Shown here piece by piece: positions 55,001 to 63,733 of a DNA stretch of 64,000 nucleotides (positions are counted from its first letter, which is position 1; every line of letters starts with the position of its first letter). Both the position numbers and the translations under genes were made by a program. Under the pieces are notes generated by a model. It saw only the letters and a list, made by a program, of their open reading frames with translations, searched no databases and was not told the origin of the DNA. Origin of the DNA: an uncultured Porphyromonadaceae bacterium (GTDB lineage: Bacteria > Bacteroidota > Bacteroidia > Bacteroidales > UBA11471); assembly GCA_900542765.1 (NCBI GenBank), contig UQOX01000012.1:4488-68487 (forward strand), in the 5' to 3' direction.

Positions 55001-55141
55001 CAGGCTATCGGCACCGGCGTTTTCTTCGGTATGATTGCCGCCGTAGCCATCGGCATTCTGCTCGTGCCTTTCTTCTTTGTATATATCTATAAACTCAAAG
55101 CGGCTTTGAAACAGAAAGCCCTGAAAGTAAAACGCGCATGA
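52019..55141 (+). CDS. RND efflux pump, HAE-1 family
   Basis: A 1040-residue AcrB/MexF-type proton-driven exporter with twelve expected membrane segments and two large periplasmic loops. The N-terminal MKVNFFIDHPVFSMVISILI and the QYPQITPP motif are family hallmarks; the proton-relay aspartates are in GIVVDDAIVVVENVER (TM4), and the lysine partner in GMAAKNAILIVEFAKE (TM10). Full length. Substrates (drugs, bile acids, other toxic compounds) cannot be told from sequence. Stop overlaps the next start by four bases. Confidence 0.95.
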   Translation: MKVNFFIDHPVFSMVISILIVIVGFIGLTLLPIDQYPQITPPVVKISASYPGASATTVSQAVATPIEQELNGTPGMIYMESSSSNSGGFSATVTFDVSTDANLAAVEVQNRLKLAESRLPSEVVQNGISVEKQAASQLMTICLTSNDPKFDEIYLSNFATLNVVDLLRRIPGVGRVSNVGSRYYAMQIWVQPDKLASFGLTVKDLQTALKDQNTEAAAGVMGQQPVSDVDITIPITTQGRLSTVSQFEDIVVRANADGSIIRLSDVARVSLEASSYNTESGINGGNAAVLTIYMLPGANAMEVAENVKASMEEISRNFPDGLTYEIPFDMTTYISESIHEVYKTLFEALFLVIIVVFFSLQSWRATLIPVVAVPISLIGTFGCMLIFGFSLNMLTLLGLVLAIGIVVDDAIVVVENVERIMDDEKLSPYEATKKAMNGLSSALIATSLVLVAVFVPVSFLSGITGMLYRQFTITIAVSVIISTVVALTLSPVMCSLILKPDDPNKKKNIVFRYINMWLHTGNHKYMNGIRACIANPRRIMAAFGIGLVIIFSLNYLIPTSFLPTEDQGYFKVELELPEGATLERTRTVTNRAIAYIMDDPAVSYVQNVTGTSPRVGTNQARSELTVILKPWDERKDESISDIMARIREELEKYPESKVYLSTPPVIPGLGSSGGFEMQLEARGDATFDNLVQAVDTLMFYASQRKELSGLSSSLQAEIPQLYFNVDRDKVKFAGVPLTDVFSTMKAYTGSVYVNDFNMFNRIYRVYIQAEASYRKFKENLNLFFVRGKDNAMIPLTSLGDASYTTGPGSIKRFNMFNAAVIRGEAAKGYSTGQAMNTLEEIVQRHLPSNIGVEWSGLSYQEKKAGGQTGLILALVFVFVFLFLAALYESWIIPVAILLSLPVAALGAYLGIWVCGLENDVYFQIGLVMLMGMAAKNAILIVEFAKEQVDAGTPLIEATLNAARLRFRPILMTSLAFILGMLPMVLASGPGSASRQAIGTGVFFGMIAAVAIGILLVPFFFVYIYKLKAALKQKALKVKRA

Positions 55142-56523
55142 AAACGACCCGATACATCGCCCTACTGCTCTGCGCCCTTACCTTGGGGGCGGTAACCTCG
55201 TGCAAGGTCGGGAAGAAATATTCCCGCCCCGAGATGGCCCTGCCCGAACGGATAGACTCCACCGCCGCCCTTCCCGACACCTTCTCGGTAGCCGACATGC
55301 ACTGGTGGACCGTGTACACCGACACCATCTTGCAGAACCTCATCACCCAAACGCTCGAACACAACAAAGACATGCTCGCCGCCTCGGCCCGCATCAAAGA
55401 GCTGGCTGCCTTGCGCCGCGTCGACATCAGCAAGATATTGCCCCAACTCAACGGCCGCATTTATGCCGATAAAGACGCGACCAATTACGGCGGCGACGAT
55501 TACAGCAACGACCCCGAGCTCCATGCCCGCGCCGTGCTGTCGTGGGAGGTCGACCTGTGGGGGAAACTCCGCTGGGGAGCCGAACGGAGCAAAGCCGAAC
55601 TGCTCGAAGCCATCGAAAACCAACGAGCCCTGCAAGTGAGCCTCGTAGCACAAGTGGCACAATCCTACTTTGAACTGATAGCCCTCGACCACGAGCTCGC
55701 CATTGTGCGTCAGACCCTGCGAGCCCGTCAAGAAGGCGTGCGGCTTGCCCGCCTGCGTTTTGAAGGCGGACTCACCTCAGAGACCTCCTTCCAACAAGCC
55801 CGCGTGGAGCTCGCCCGCACCGCGACCCTCGTGCCCGACCTCGAACGCGCTATCGCCATCAAGAAAAACGAAATAGCCTTGCTCACCGGGACATTCCCCC
55901 GGGAAATCGCCCGGCAGAACGACCGGAACATCAACCGCCTGCCTCAATATCTGCCCGCCGGATTGCCCTCGGCCCTGCTCGAACGCCGTCCCGACGTGAG
56001 AGCCGCCGAAAAAGCCCTCATGGCCGCCAACGCCGAAGTGGGCATCGCCTTCACCAGCATGTTCCCGCAAATCACGCTCACCGCCGAATTCGGCATGGAA
56101 AGCGACGACATCAAGAACATCTTCCAGTCGCCCGCCCATTTCCTGAGCGGGACGCTCCTCACACCGCTCTTCAACATGGGAAAGAACATCTCCCAGCACA
56201 AAGCCAAGAAAGCCGCCTACGAACGCAGCGTCTACCTCTACGAGAAACAGGTGCTTGTCGCTTTCAAGGACGTGCACGACGCCATAGTCACCTACAACAT
56301 GAGCGAGGAGGTGTTCAGTTCACGGCAGAAACTCGAACAGGCAGCATACAGCAACAACCAACTTGCCAACCTGCAATACATCAACGGTTACATCAGTTAC
56401 CTCGACGTGCTCGATGCCCAACGTGGTTATTTCGACGCACAAATCAGCCTCAACGAAGCCATTCTCGGCAAGCAGCTCGCCTTTGTGCAACTCTACAAGG
56501 CGTTGGGCGGCGGCTGGCAATGA
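55138..56523 (+). CDS. Outer-membrane efflux channel (OMF / NodT family lipoprotein)
   Basis: A 461-residue TolC-like protein. The N-terminal signal peptide ends in a lipobox at AVTSC (Cys22), so it is a lipoprotein, as in OprM. Two OEP repeats follow, with SWEVDLWGKLRWG and the LERRPDVRAAEKAL motif characteristic of the NodT family. It completes the tripartite pump; the ATGA overlap with the pump gene indicates coupling. Confidence 0.93.
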   Translation: MKTTRYIALLLCALTLGAVTSCKVGKKYSRPEMALPERIDSTAALPDTFSVADMHWWTVYTDTILQNLITQTLEHNKDMLAASARIKELAALRRVDISKILPQLNGRIYADKDATNYGGDDYSNDPELHARAVLSWEVDLWGKLRWGAERSKAELLEAIENQRALQVSLVAQVAQSYFELIALDHELAIVRQTLRARQEGVRLARLRFEGGLTSETSFQQARVELARTATLVPDLERAIAIKKNEIALLTGTFPREIARQNDRNINRLPQYLPAGLPSALLERRPDVRAAEKALMAANAEVGIAFTSMFPQITLTAEFGMESDDIKNIFQSPAHFLSGTLLTPLFNMGKNISQHKAKKAAYERSVYLYEKQVLVAFKDVHDAIVTYNMSEEVFSSRQKLEQAAYSNNQLANLQYINGYISYLDVLDAQRGYFDAQISLNEAILGKQLAFVQLYKALGGGWQ

Positions 56524-56551
56524 CCCGCGACCACAGACCCACATTTCTCAT

Positions 56552-56593
56552 CGCCAGCTATCCCGGTAATTCAGGGATAGCTGGCGTTTTTTT
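56552..56593 (+). terminator. Terminator of the RND efflux operon
   Basis: Stem CGCCAGCTATCCC (56552-56564) with its complement at 56574-56586, followed by seven T. Confidence 0.92.
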
Positions 56594-56879
56594 ACAAGAG
56601 GGGGGCCGGCAAGGACGACACGGAGAGGGGGAGCTGTGCACAATGACACGGAGCTGACAATCGACACGATTCGGCGGTTTCATCGAAAAAAAACAGGGTC
56701 ATGAAATCACCGGGACACCACATGTCCGAGATTTCCCGACAAAAGAAGGAACGTTGCGCCATCTTTTCAGCACCATCGGTTGTTATAGTCTCACGGCACA
56801 CATCTCTACTGCGGAGGCAAGCATTATACGGGATTCCTGCCGGGCAACTTTCATGTTTGTCATACCAAACCGCCTACCC
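56594..56879. other. Intergenic stretch before the TIGR01777-type gene
   Basis: About 290 bases. The downstream reading frame is open back to 56754 but encodes no family sequence there. No clear TAnnTTTG element was seen. No RNA gene recognised. Confidence 0.4.
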
Positions 56880-57758
56880 ATGAAAATAGCCATGAGCGGA
56901 GCGAGCGGCTTCATCGGCAGCCACCTCGCCCAATTCCTGACCGACGAGGGGCACAAAATCGTCCCCTTGGAACGACAGATGTTCCGACCCGAAAACAAGG
57001 CGCTCCTGTGTCGCGCCCTGTCGGAGTGCGATGCCGTCATCAACCTGGCCGGAGCTCCCGTCAACAAACGTTGGACCCACACCTATAAAAAACAAATCTA
57101 CGAAAGCCGCATCGGCACGACCCGCGCCCTGACCCGGGCGTTAAAAGAGGCCACCCCCGCCCCCCAGGTCTTCATCTCGACATCGGCAGCCGGCTACTAC
57201 CCCTCATGGGGCGAATGGGACGAGTACAATGCCTCACACGGCAACGGGTTCCTCTCGTTGCTGTGCTGCGACTGGGAAGAGGCCGCCCGTGAATGTCCCG
57301 GCACCATGCGCCTGGTCATACCCCGCTACGGAGTCGTCCTGTCGCGCGAGGGAGGTGCCCTGCTCCCCCTGTTGCAGGCACAGCGGCGCCTGCATGCAGG
57401 CATCGTCATCGGCAACGGAGAGCAACCCTTTCCGTGGATAAGCCTCCCCGACCTCTGTCGGACCTACGCCCGGCTGTTGGGCGACAACAATATGCATGGG
57501 GTCTACAACTTCACTTCCCCGGGCTGCGTCTCCCAGCATGAACTGGCACGCGTATTGGCGCAAATCGACGGACTCAGCCAACTGATTGCCATACCGAAAT
57601 TTTTCTTCTACCTGCTCTATGGCGAGAGCGCGCAGTTCTTCACCGAGGGTCAACAGGTTCTCTCGAAACGATTGCAAGAGGCGGGCTTCGAATTTGCCCA
57701 CCCGTCGGCAGAAGAGTTCCTAAGCGGAGGTCCCGTTGCCGAAGTATCGGAGGATTGA
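56880..57758 (+). CDS. TIGR01777-family NAD(P)-binding epimerase-like protein
   Basis: A 292-residue extended-SDR protein. The start at 56880 places the loop SGASGFIGSHLAQ at residues 6-18. Motifs NLAGAPVNKRWTHTYK, SRIGTTRAL, the YxxxE-like region STSAAGYYPSWG and FPWISLPDL are typical of the YfcH/TIGR01777 group. The family's reaction is poorly defined. A 42-residue extension upstream is possible but unlikely since it precedes the dinucleotide-binding loop. Confidence 0.88.
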   Translation: MKIAMSGASGFIGSHLAQFLTDEGHKIVPLERQMFRPENKALLCRALSECDAVINLAGAPVNKRWTHTYKKQIYESRIGTTRALTRALKEATPAPQVFISTSAAGYYPSWGEWDEYNASHGNGFLSLLCCDWEEAARECPGTMRLVIPRYGVVLSREGGALLPLLQAQRRLHAGIVIGNGEQPFPWISLPDLCRTYARLLGDNNMHGVYNFTSPGCVSQHELARVLAQIDGLSQLIAIPKFFFYLLYGESAQFFTEGQQVLSKRLQEAGFEFAHPSAEEFLSGGPVAEVSED

Positions 57759-57863
57759 CATCGGGCACCGCGGTTTCACCGGGGAAATTAGCCTCCGCAC
57801 GAAAAGGATTCCCGGCAAGCCTTTTTTCGGCAGGAGGAGCGGCCATTTGTAGAGCCTATTTCT

Positions 57864-57871
57864 TATCTTTG
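57864..57871 (+). promoter_or_regulatory. -7 promoter element for the EFR1-type gene
   Basis: TATCTTTG on the plus strand, 23 bases before the ATG at 57895. Confidence 0.65.
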
Positions 57872-57894
57872 CGGAAACCTCAAAAGACAAAACG

Positions 57895-58686
57895 ATGGAC
57901 ATTCTCCGCACCCATGCCATTTTTTTCAGCGCAGCCGGCACGACCCGACAAATCACCGACGCCATCGCAGCCGGAATCGGGAATCCCGACATACGCTTCC
58001 ACGACCTGCTGTTGCAGGCTCCGAAAGAAGCCGTTACAATCCCGGCCGGCGAAATAGCCCTCTTCGTCATGCCCGTCTACGCCGGGCGCATACCACAACC
58101 GGCCGCAAAAGCATTGGAACAGATACACGGTGAAAAGACGCCCGCCATCATCGCCTGCGTCTACGGCAACCGCCACTACGACGACGCCTTGCGCGAACTG
58201 CGCGACCGAGTCGAGGAACAAGGCTTCTCGGTCATCTCGGCCGGGCTCTTCATCGCCCAGCACTCCATCTTCCCCCGCGTAGCCGCGGGACGCCCCGATG
58301 CCGCCGACCTGGCCGAAGCCAAACAATTCGGGCAAGAAAGCCGGCAATGGCTGACAACCCACCCCGAATGGGCAACATCACCCCGCATCGACGTGCCGGG
58401 CAACTATCCCTATCGCCCCACGATGAATCCGCCGCTGAAACCCAAGACCAACCGGCACTGCAACGGTTGCGGTATCTGCGCCGCACAATGCCCGGCCGGA
58501 GCCATCGACAAAGAAGACCCGCGGCATCTCGACCCCGGGAAATGCCTCTCCTGCGCCCACTGCATCGCGGTATGCCCCCAACGGGCCAAACACTTCGGCG
58601 GACTGGTCTACCGACTGGCCGCCCGCCAGTTTTTCAAAAAATTCGCCACCCCGCAAAAGAACCGCTGCATCTACCGACAGAAATAA
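57895..58686 (+). CDS. EFR1-type protein: flavodoxin-like domain plus two [4Fe-4S] clusters
   Basis: A 263-residue redox protein. The N-terminal 150 residues resemble a flavodoxin (FFSAAGTTRQITDAIA at the phosphate loop; VYGNRHYDDAL later). The C-terminal part has two ferredoxin cluster motifs: CNGCGICAAQCP and CLSCAHCIAVCP, eight cysteines in all. Cytosolic electron carrier of unknown partner. Usually a stand-alone gene in gut anaerobes. Directly followed, in the same frame, by the remnant of another gene. Confidence 0.88.
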   Translation: MDILRTHAIFFSAAGTTRQITDAIAAGIGNPDIRFHDLLLQAPKEAVTIPAGEIALFVMPVYAGRIPQPAAKALEQIHGEKTPAIIACVYGNRHYDDALRELRDRVEEQGFSVISAGLFIAQHSIFPRVAAGRPDAADLAEAKQFGQESRQWLTTHPEWATSPRIDVPGNYPYRPTMNPPLKPKTNRHCNGCGICAAQCPAGAIDKEDPRHLDPGKCLSCAHCIAVCPQRAKHFGGLVYRLAARQFFKKFATPQKNRCIYRQK

Positions 58687-58710
58687 AAGCCGACCGACAG
58701 CGACACGATA

Positions 58711-58956
58711 GAATCCTGTGAACTCTCAAAAATTCCCATCAGGGGCTGGGGCTGGTTGCTGGGGTGCAGCATTCTGAGTTTGATCTGCTCCTTCATATTC
58801 CTGGTTACCCCCATATATGGCGGAATCTTTATTCTCGTTTTCATTGGAATATCATTCATCTTATATGGCATATTCCGCATCATATTATCCTTCAAATTCA
58901 GAAAATTCAATAAATTAATAGACGATAATGATTTTATAGAAATTGATGTTTATTGA
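58711..58956 (+). pseudogene. Truncated HdeD / DUF308-like membrane protein gene
   Basis: The plus-strand frame reads ELSKIPIRGWGWLLGCSILS, then two hydrophobic helices (FIFLVTPIYGGIFILVFIGI, FILYGIFRIILSF) and ends FRKFNKLIDD. This resembles the last third of DUF308 (HdeD) proteins, including the RGWGW lead-in. No ATG start is available and the frame continues back into the stop codon of the preceding gene, so it is taken as a 5'-deleted gene. AT-rich relative to its neighbours. A strong terminator follows directly. Confidence 0.6.
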
Positions 58957-58964
58957 TGCTGCCG

Positions 58965-58998
58965 GAGTACGGATTTGTTAATCCGTACTCTTTTTTTT
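58965..58998 (+). terminator. Terminator after the HdeD-like remnant
   Basis: Stem GAGTACGGATT (58965-58975) with AATCCGTACTC (58980-58990), loop TGTT, followed by eight T. Now probably terminates the EFR1-type gene's transcript. Confidence 0.9.
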
Positions 58999-59225
58999 CA
59001 TTATTTCGACGGAGTTGCCCTGCTTACGACATCACTTCTCCCGTCTCTTGTTTGATTCCCTGGGAAAACAAAGGCTCATAAAAACACATCGACATAGCCG
59101 GCCGCATTTCCCACAAAGCACCTCTTCCCGATTCATTTCGACACATATCCCCTTACGGCTCTCACACATGGGAAAGAAGAATTTCCAAAGCCGCATGAGG
59201 GTCCCGTTTTTGTCCCGGCCGAAAA
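58999..59225. other. Non-coding stretch before tRNA-Pro
   Basis: About 230 bases with one 81-codon plus-strand frame (59015-59260) of basic, low-likeness composition that runs through the tRNA terminator hairpin; not called as a gene. No repeat or attachment-site duplication of the tRNA was seen. Confidence 0.4.
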
Positions 59226-59272
59226 ATCAAATACCTCACAACTATCTGACAATCAAATAGTTGCGAGGTATT
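59226..59272 (-). terminator. Hairpin terminator downstream of tRNA-Pro
   Basis: A 16-base stem (59230-59245 with 59257-59272, one wobble), on the minus strand followed by TTGATTTTTC. Confidence 0.75.
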
Positions 59273-59275
59273 GTG

Positions 59276-59348
59276 TCGGGGTGAGAAGACTCGAACTTCC
59301 GACCTCCACGTCCCGAACGTGGCGCGCTGCCAACTGTGCTACACCCCG
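59276..59348 (-). tRNA. tRNA-Pro (anticodon CGG)
   Basis: Minus strand, 73 bases without an encoded CCA. Acceptor stem CGGGGTG / CACCCCG with discriminator A; anticodon stem CCACG / CGTGG around the loop TTCGGGA, giving anticodon CGG; T-arm loop TTCGAGT. A -7 element lies 16 bases upstream. Confidence 0.93.
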
Positions 59349-59364
59349 ATTGGCTTTGCGTGCG

Positions 59365-59372
59365 CAAAGGTA
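59365..59372 (-). promoter_or_regulatory. -7 promoter element for tRNA-Pro
   Basis: TACCTTTG on the minus strand, 16 bases before the tRNA 5' end. Confidence 0.65.
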
Positions 59373-59445
59373 ATGTTTTGATTTGAATTTATCAAACATA
59401 TATTCGGGAAAAATTTTATTCCGACATTTCAAATGCCGGTCAATG

Positions 59446-62400
59446 CTATGTCTCCACCACCCGCACTCGACTGCACCCGTTGGAGACGCGTTCGACCTGC
59501 ACCTGCACGGGTATGCGCTCGGTCATCTCGGCAACATGCGAGATGACGCCTATCTTGCGGCCTTGTATCTGCAAATGTTCGAGAGCTTCCATGGCGGTGC
59601 GCAGGGTGTCGGCATCGAGCGAACCGAAGCCCTCGTCGATGAAGAGCGACTCGATATTCATGCGGTAGGACGAGAGCGACGAGAGCCCCAACGCCAGCGC
59701 CAGCGAAATAAGGAACGACTCACCGCCCGAAAGGGTGTGCACACTGCGTATCTCGCCCAACATGTCGTTGTCGGCCACCTGCAACGCCAGCGACCGGGAG
59801 ACCCGTTGCAGCGTGTAACGCGACGAAAGGCCGCGTAAATGCAGATTGGCATAAAGCAGCAGGCGGTCGAGGGTATAACCCTGCGCTATGCGACGGAACT
59901 TCTGCCCGTCGGCCGAACCGTAAAGCTCATTGAGCCGCTCCCAGTTTTGTTTTTCGGGCACGAGCGCCGCCTGTTGCTCGACAAGATGGGCCGTCGCCTG
60001 CCGGTTTTTGTCGTCGGCATCGAGGCGCGCCTGTATCTCGGCCATGCGGGCGCTTTGTTGCCGCAGGCTGGCCGACTGCTCGGCCAGTTGCTGCTGCAAG
60101 AGAGCCGGGTCGTCGAGCGAAGGTTTGTCGGGCTGCGTTTCGTGCCGGAGCAACGCTTCGGCTCTTTCCTTGCATCGCGTGGCCGAGGCCGAGAGCTGTT
60201 CCTGCAAAAGAGCCAGGCTCTTTTTCTCCTCGGCCACCCAGGCCGGGGTATGAGACATCAACTCCGACAGCATCGATGCCGTTATCGTGCGGTGGGTGTC
60301 GAGCCACTCCTCGATGCGTCGCTGCCCGGCCTTGGACTGCTGTTGCAAATCGGAGAGATGGCGAGTCAGTTGCGACATGGTGCCGTTGAGATGCTCGGCC
60401 CGGCTGTTGAGTTCGTTGTAGAGGCGATTTTCCTCAGCCCATTGTTCGTCGAGACGACGGGTTTCGCGTTCATGCGCGGCTTCGACGTCGGGCAACGGTT
60501 TTCCTCCCAGCAAAGAACGACGGCATGTCTGCAACTCCTCGTGCGAGCGGCACGCCGCATCGAGGGAGTGACGTTCGTTTTTTTCGATGGATTCGAGCTT
60601 TTTCAGGTTTTCGTCCAAGGCCGGCAGCTCTCCCGAGAGGGACTCGACGAGGCTCTGCAAGCGCACCCGCGCCGTCTGTTTGTCATTCCACGAGGCGGCA
60701 TAGGCATCGAGGCGTGCATCGAGTTGTTCTTCCTGGCGCCAAGCCGGGACAAGGAGGTGCAACAGCTCATCGAGCTTTTGGGAACGCTCCGTCTCTTGCC
60801 GGCGGTAACTCTCGATGCGGGAACGGTGCAACACATCGGCCTGACGGGCATTTTCGACATGACGGGTCAGCGTCTCGATTCTTTGCGAAGTCTCCTTCTT
60901 TTGGCGTTCGAGCTCCTCCTCCCGCAAGGTCTTGGCCTCCTTGGCGGTCAAATAGTGATGGGGGCTGCCGCAAACGGGGCAAGGCTCCCCCTCGACCAAG
61001 CGGGCCCGAAGCAGATAGACCTCGCTCGGCATGATGGTATCGAGGCGTCGGCTCTCCTCCTGCTGGGCGGCCAACTCCGTCTCATAGTTCTGCAACAATT
61101 TGGCATTATCGGCTTGCATGTGCTCCTCGGCCGCACGTTCCCGCACCAGGCGGGAAAAGTCCGAGAGCAACTCCTTGATGAGGGCCCGATGGCCGACCAG
61201 TGGCTCGTAGTCGCGGTTCTTCGCCTGCCACATCTCGATAGAGGCAAGGTCCCGACGGGCCTGTTCGAGAGCCGACTGGCGGTCGAGGCGCATTTTCCGC
61301 GCGGCAGCCAGGTCGGCAGAGGCTTTCTCGCAACTCTTCCGGGCGGCGGTGAGAGCCTGATGGCTCACCGCCAGCCGGGTATCGAGTTCCGCGGCGTGGA
61401 GACGTTCGGGAGCCGAGGCGTCCCAATCGGTTCTCAGGAGGAGGCGTTTCTGTTCCACGTCTTTTCGCTGCGCCTCTTTCCGTGCCAAATCCTGGGCACA
61501 CCGGCGACTCTCGACGGCCAGGGCATCGAGGCGGGTCTGTTCCGACTTTCGGCTCTCCTCGCAGAGACGCAGTGACTGGTAGTCATCTCTTATCTCCTGC
61601 GCCAAATCATAGCGGCCGAAGTATTCCCGACGCGGGGCCGCCTCATCATAGGCCGTCCGCGCCTTTTCATGCTCGACGTCGGCCTCACGACGACGAGCCG
61701 CCAACCCGGCTCGCTCATCGAGCCAACGCAACTGTCCTTTAAGTGCCTCGCAACGCTTGGACGACTCTTCCTCGGCCAAGCGGCAGGCGCCAAGCTCCGC
61801 GACAGAAGCCGCCCGCTCCTCGGCGGTGAGCAAAGGAATCAGTTCGAGTTGCCGGGAGAGATCGTTGTAACGCTCCTGCATCTCCTTGTTGCGCTGGTAC
61901 AGGAGTTGCGATATGCGCGAATATATCTCGGTTCCCGTGAGTTTTTCGAGCAGGTCGGCCTTTTCCTCCTCGGGGGCTTTGAGGAAGGTGGCGAAGTCGC
62001 CCTGGGCCAGCAGCACCGCCCGTGTGAACTGGTCGAACGTCAGTCCCAGCAACTGGGTGATGCGACGCAAAATCTCCCCTTTTCCGCCCTGTTCTTCGAC
62101 ACCGGTGGAGAGATTGTAAAGCCGCATCTCCGAAGGCTGCAACGACCCCTCGGCACGCCCCCGGGCCCGACGCACAGCCCAACGGGCCCGATAAAGGTCG
62201 CCGTTGAGCGCCTGAAAATCGGTCTCGGCATATCCCTCGGCTGTTCCCCGCCGCAGCAACGAGCGGCAGTCGTTCTGCGAGAGGGTCTTGTCGGAGACAT
62301 CGGGCAGCAGCACACCGTTTTCCCGCGCCCGGTTCATGCGGGGTGTCTTGTCGAAAAGCGCGAGACACAAGGCATCGAGCAGCGTCGACTTTCCGGCGCC

Positions 62401-62517
62401 GGTAGGTCCTGTAATGGCAAAAAGGCCGGCCGAGGCAAGAGGTTCGCTTGTAAAATCGACCGCAAATTCACCTTCGAGCGAAGCGAGGTTTTTCCCGCGT
62501 ATGGCTAATATCTTCAT
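59446..62517 (-). CDS. sbcC: Exonuclease subunit SbcC
   Basis: A 1023-residue SMC-like ATPase that with SbcD cuts DNA hairpins and protein-blocked ends. Walker A GPTGAGKSTLLDAL near residue 38; long coiled coils from about 180 to 480 and 550 to 830; the zinc hook CPVC at residues 513-516; ABC signature LSGGESFLISLALALGLS and Walker B FIDEGFGSLD near the C-terminus. Its start overlaps the sbcD stop by four bases. Confidence 0.95.
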   Translation of the reverse strand: MKILAIRGKNLASLEGEFAVDFTSEPLASAGLFAITGPTGAGKSTLLDALCLALFDKTPRMNRARENGVLLPDVSDKTLSQNDCRSLLRRGTAEGYAETDFQALNGDLYRARWAVRRARGRAEGSLQPSEMRLYNLSTGVEEQGGKGEILRRITQLLGLTFDQFTRAVLLAQGDFATFLKAPEEEKADLLEKLTGTEIYSRISQLLYQRNKEMQERYNDLSRQLELIPLLTAEERAASVAELGACRLAEEESSKRCEALKGQLRWLDERAGLAARRREADVEHEKARTAYDEAAPRREYFGRYDLAQEIRDDYQSLRLCEESRKSEQTRLDALAVESRRCAQDLARKEAQRKDVEQKRLLLRTDWDASAPERLHAAELDTRLAVSHQALTAARKSCEKASADLAAARKMRLDRQSALEQARRDLASIEMWQAKNRDYEPLVGHRALIKELLSDFSRLVRERAAEEHMQADNAKLLQNYETELAAQQEESRRLDTIMPSEVYLLRARLVEGEPCPVCGSPHHYLTAKEAKTLREEELERQKKETSQRIETLTRHVENARQADVLHRSRIESYRRQETERSQKLDELLHLLVPAWRQEEQLDARLDAYAASWNDKQTARVRLQSLVESLSGELPALDENLKKLESIEKNERHSLDAACRSHEELQTCRRSLLGGKPLPDVEAAHERETRRLDEQWAEENRLYNELNSRAEHLNGTMSQLTRHLSDLQQQSKAGQRRIEEWLDTHRTITASMLSELMSHTPAWVAEEKKSLALLQEQLSASATRCKERAEALLRHETQPDKPSLDDPALLQQQLAEQSASLRQQSARMAEIQARLDADDKNRQATAHLVEQQAALVPEKQNWERLNELYGSADGQKFRRIAQGYTLDRLLLYANLHLRGLSSRYTLQRVSRSLALQVADNDMLGEIRSVHTLSGGESFLISLALALGLSSLSSYRMNIESLFIDEGFGSLDADTLRTAMEALEHLQIQGRKIGVISHVAEMTERIPVQVQVERVSNGCSRVRVVET

Positions 62518-63710
62518 GGCTGCGCCTCCCTCATCACCTGTTGCAGCAAAGTGGTCATCTCTGCCGGCATTTCAGTTTGATAGATTTTCTGATAATGGTC
62601 CCGGGCAATCTGCATGGGCGACACCTCCTGCCAGTCATCGGCAAAAGCGACTGCCTCCCCGCCGGCTCCCTGCCCCGGCAACTCCGGAGCCAAACGCGCC
62701 AGACGCACCCGCCGCCCCACCAAGGCTTCCTCGATGCGACGGCGCAACGACGGCTCGGGCTGCGTGAGACGCACCTTTATTTCGAGATAAGGGGCGTGTG
62801 CATCGGCCTCGCCCCGGGGTAACTGAGCGATGGACTCAAAAATCGTCTCACTTGTTCCACTTATCGACACCAACGGCACCGGCGGTTCAAAGGGGAGCCA
62901 TTCGATGGCGGTCGAGTCGCCGTCGAGCGTGACACTCACCACACCGTGACGATTGTTGCGCTCGGCAAACGACATCGGTATCGGAGCCCCGGCATACCGC
63001 ACATTTTCACGTCGCGACACCCGTTGGGAGCGATGCAGATGCCCCAGCGCCGTGTAACGGAGCGACGCATCGAAAGCCTCGGGCGACACACATTCGAGAC
63101 CACCGATGACCGTGCGTTCAGAACGGTCGTTCTCCGACACCTCCGCCCCCGTAGCCTGCAAATGCCCCATGGCCACCAGAGGTTTGCCCAACCGGGAAGC
63201 CCGTTCGCACAACGCCCGGTAAAGCGCCGCTACCCCCTGCCCATAATTCTCGGCACGCGGGTAGTCGCCCTGCCGCAGGAAAGGCACCGCCAGGCAATAT
63301 GCCTCGGGGTGAAGCGCGTGACCCAGCGGCACAATGAGACGGTCGAGGTCGATATCGCCCGCCGGGGTGCGCCGCACAAGACCGCGCACCACCACCCGCA
63401 TCTCCTCAAAGAGCGGATCGGGAGCTTCGAGGCGCGCCGCCGAATCGTGATTGCCCGCAATGACGACAATCTGCAACGCACGATTCTCCTCGGTCGCCCG
63501 ACGCAGGAAGCGATAAAAAAGGCGTTGCGAAAGAGCCGACGGATTGGGCGTATCGAAAACATCACCCGCAATCAAGAGCACATCGGCTCGCTGGGCGACA
63601 AGTTGCCCGCACAGCCACGAAAGAAAGGCTTCATGCTCGTCATGGCGTTCATAGGAATAAAACGTCTGACCCAAATGCCAATCGGCCGTATGCAGAATTT
63701 TCAATGCCAT
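62514..63710 (-). CDS. sbcD: Exonuclease subunit SbcD
   Basis: A 398-residue Mre11-type nuclease. Metallophosphoesterase motifs: HTADWHLGQTF at the N-terminus, IAGDVFDTPNPS, VIAGNHDSAARL and GHLHRSQRV with the metal ligands intact. The C-terminal third is the SbcC-binding cap. First gene of the sbcDC operon, with a -7 element at 63726-63733. Confidence 0.95.
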   Translation of the reverse strand: MALKILHTADWHLGQTFYSYERHDEHEAFLSWLCGQLVAQRADVLLIAGDVFDTPNPSALSQRLFYRFLRRATEENRALQIVVIAGNHDSAARLEAPDPLFEEMRVVVRGLVRRTPAGDIDLDRLIVPLGHALHPEAYCLAVPFLRQGDYPRAENYGQGVAALYRALCERASRLGKPLVAMGHLQATGAEVSENDRSERTVIGGLECVSPEAFDASLRYTALGHLHRSQRVSRRENVRYAGAPIPMSFAERNNRHGVVSVTLDGDSTAIEWLPFEPPVPLVSISGTSETIFESIAQLPRGEADAHAPYLEIKVRLTQPEPSLRRRIEEALVGRRVRLARLAPELPGQGAGGEAVAFADDWQEVSPMQIARDHYQKIYQTEMPAEMTTLLQQVMREAQP

Positions 63711-63725
63711 AGATAGAGTTTGTCA

Positions 63726-63733
63726 CAAAGATA
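63726..63733 (-). promoter_or_regulatory. -7 promoter element for sbcDC
   Basis: TATCTTTG on the minus strand, 15 bases before the sbcD start, implying a very short leader. Confidence 0.6.

Noticed and set aside
59015..59260. Plus-strand 81-codon frame before tRNA-Pro
   Set aside because: Runs through the tRNA terminator hairpin, has no hydrophobic or domain pattern and no homologue that I recognise.
61449..61460. TGTTCCACGT inside sbcC, resembling one half of a parS site
   Set aside because: Only half of the palindrome matches and it lies in a coding region 55 kb from parAB; chance match is likely.
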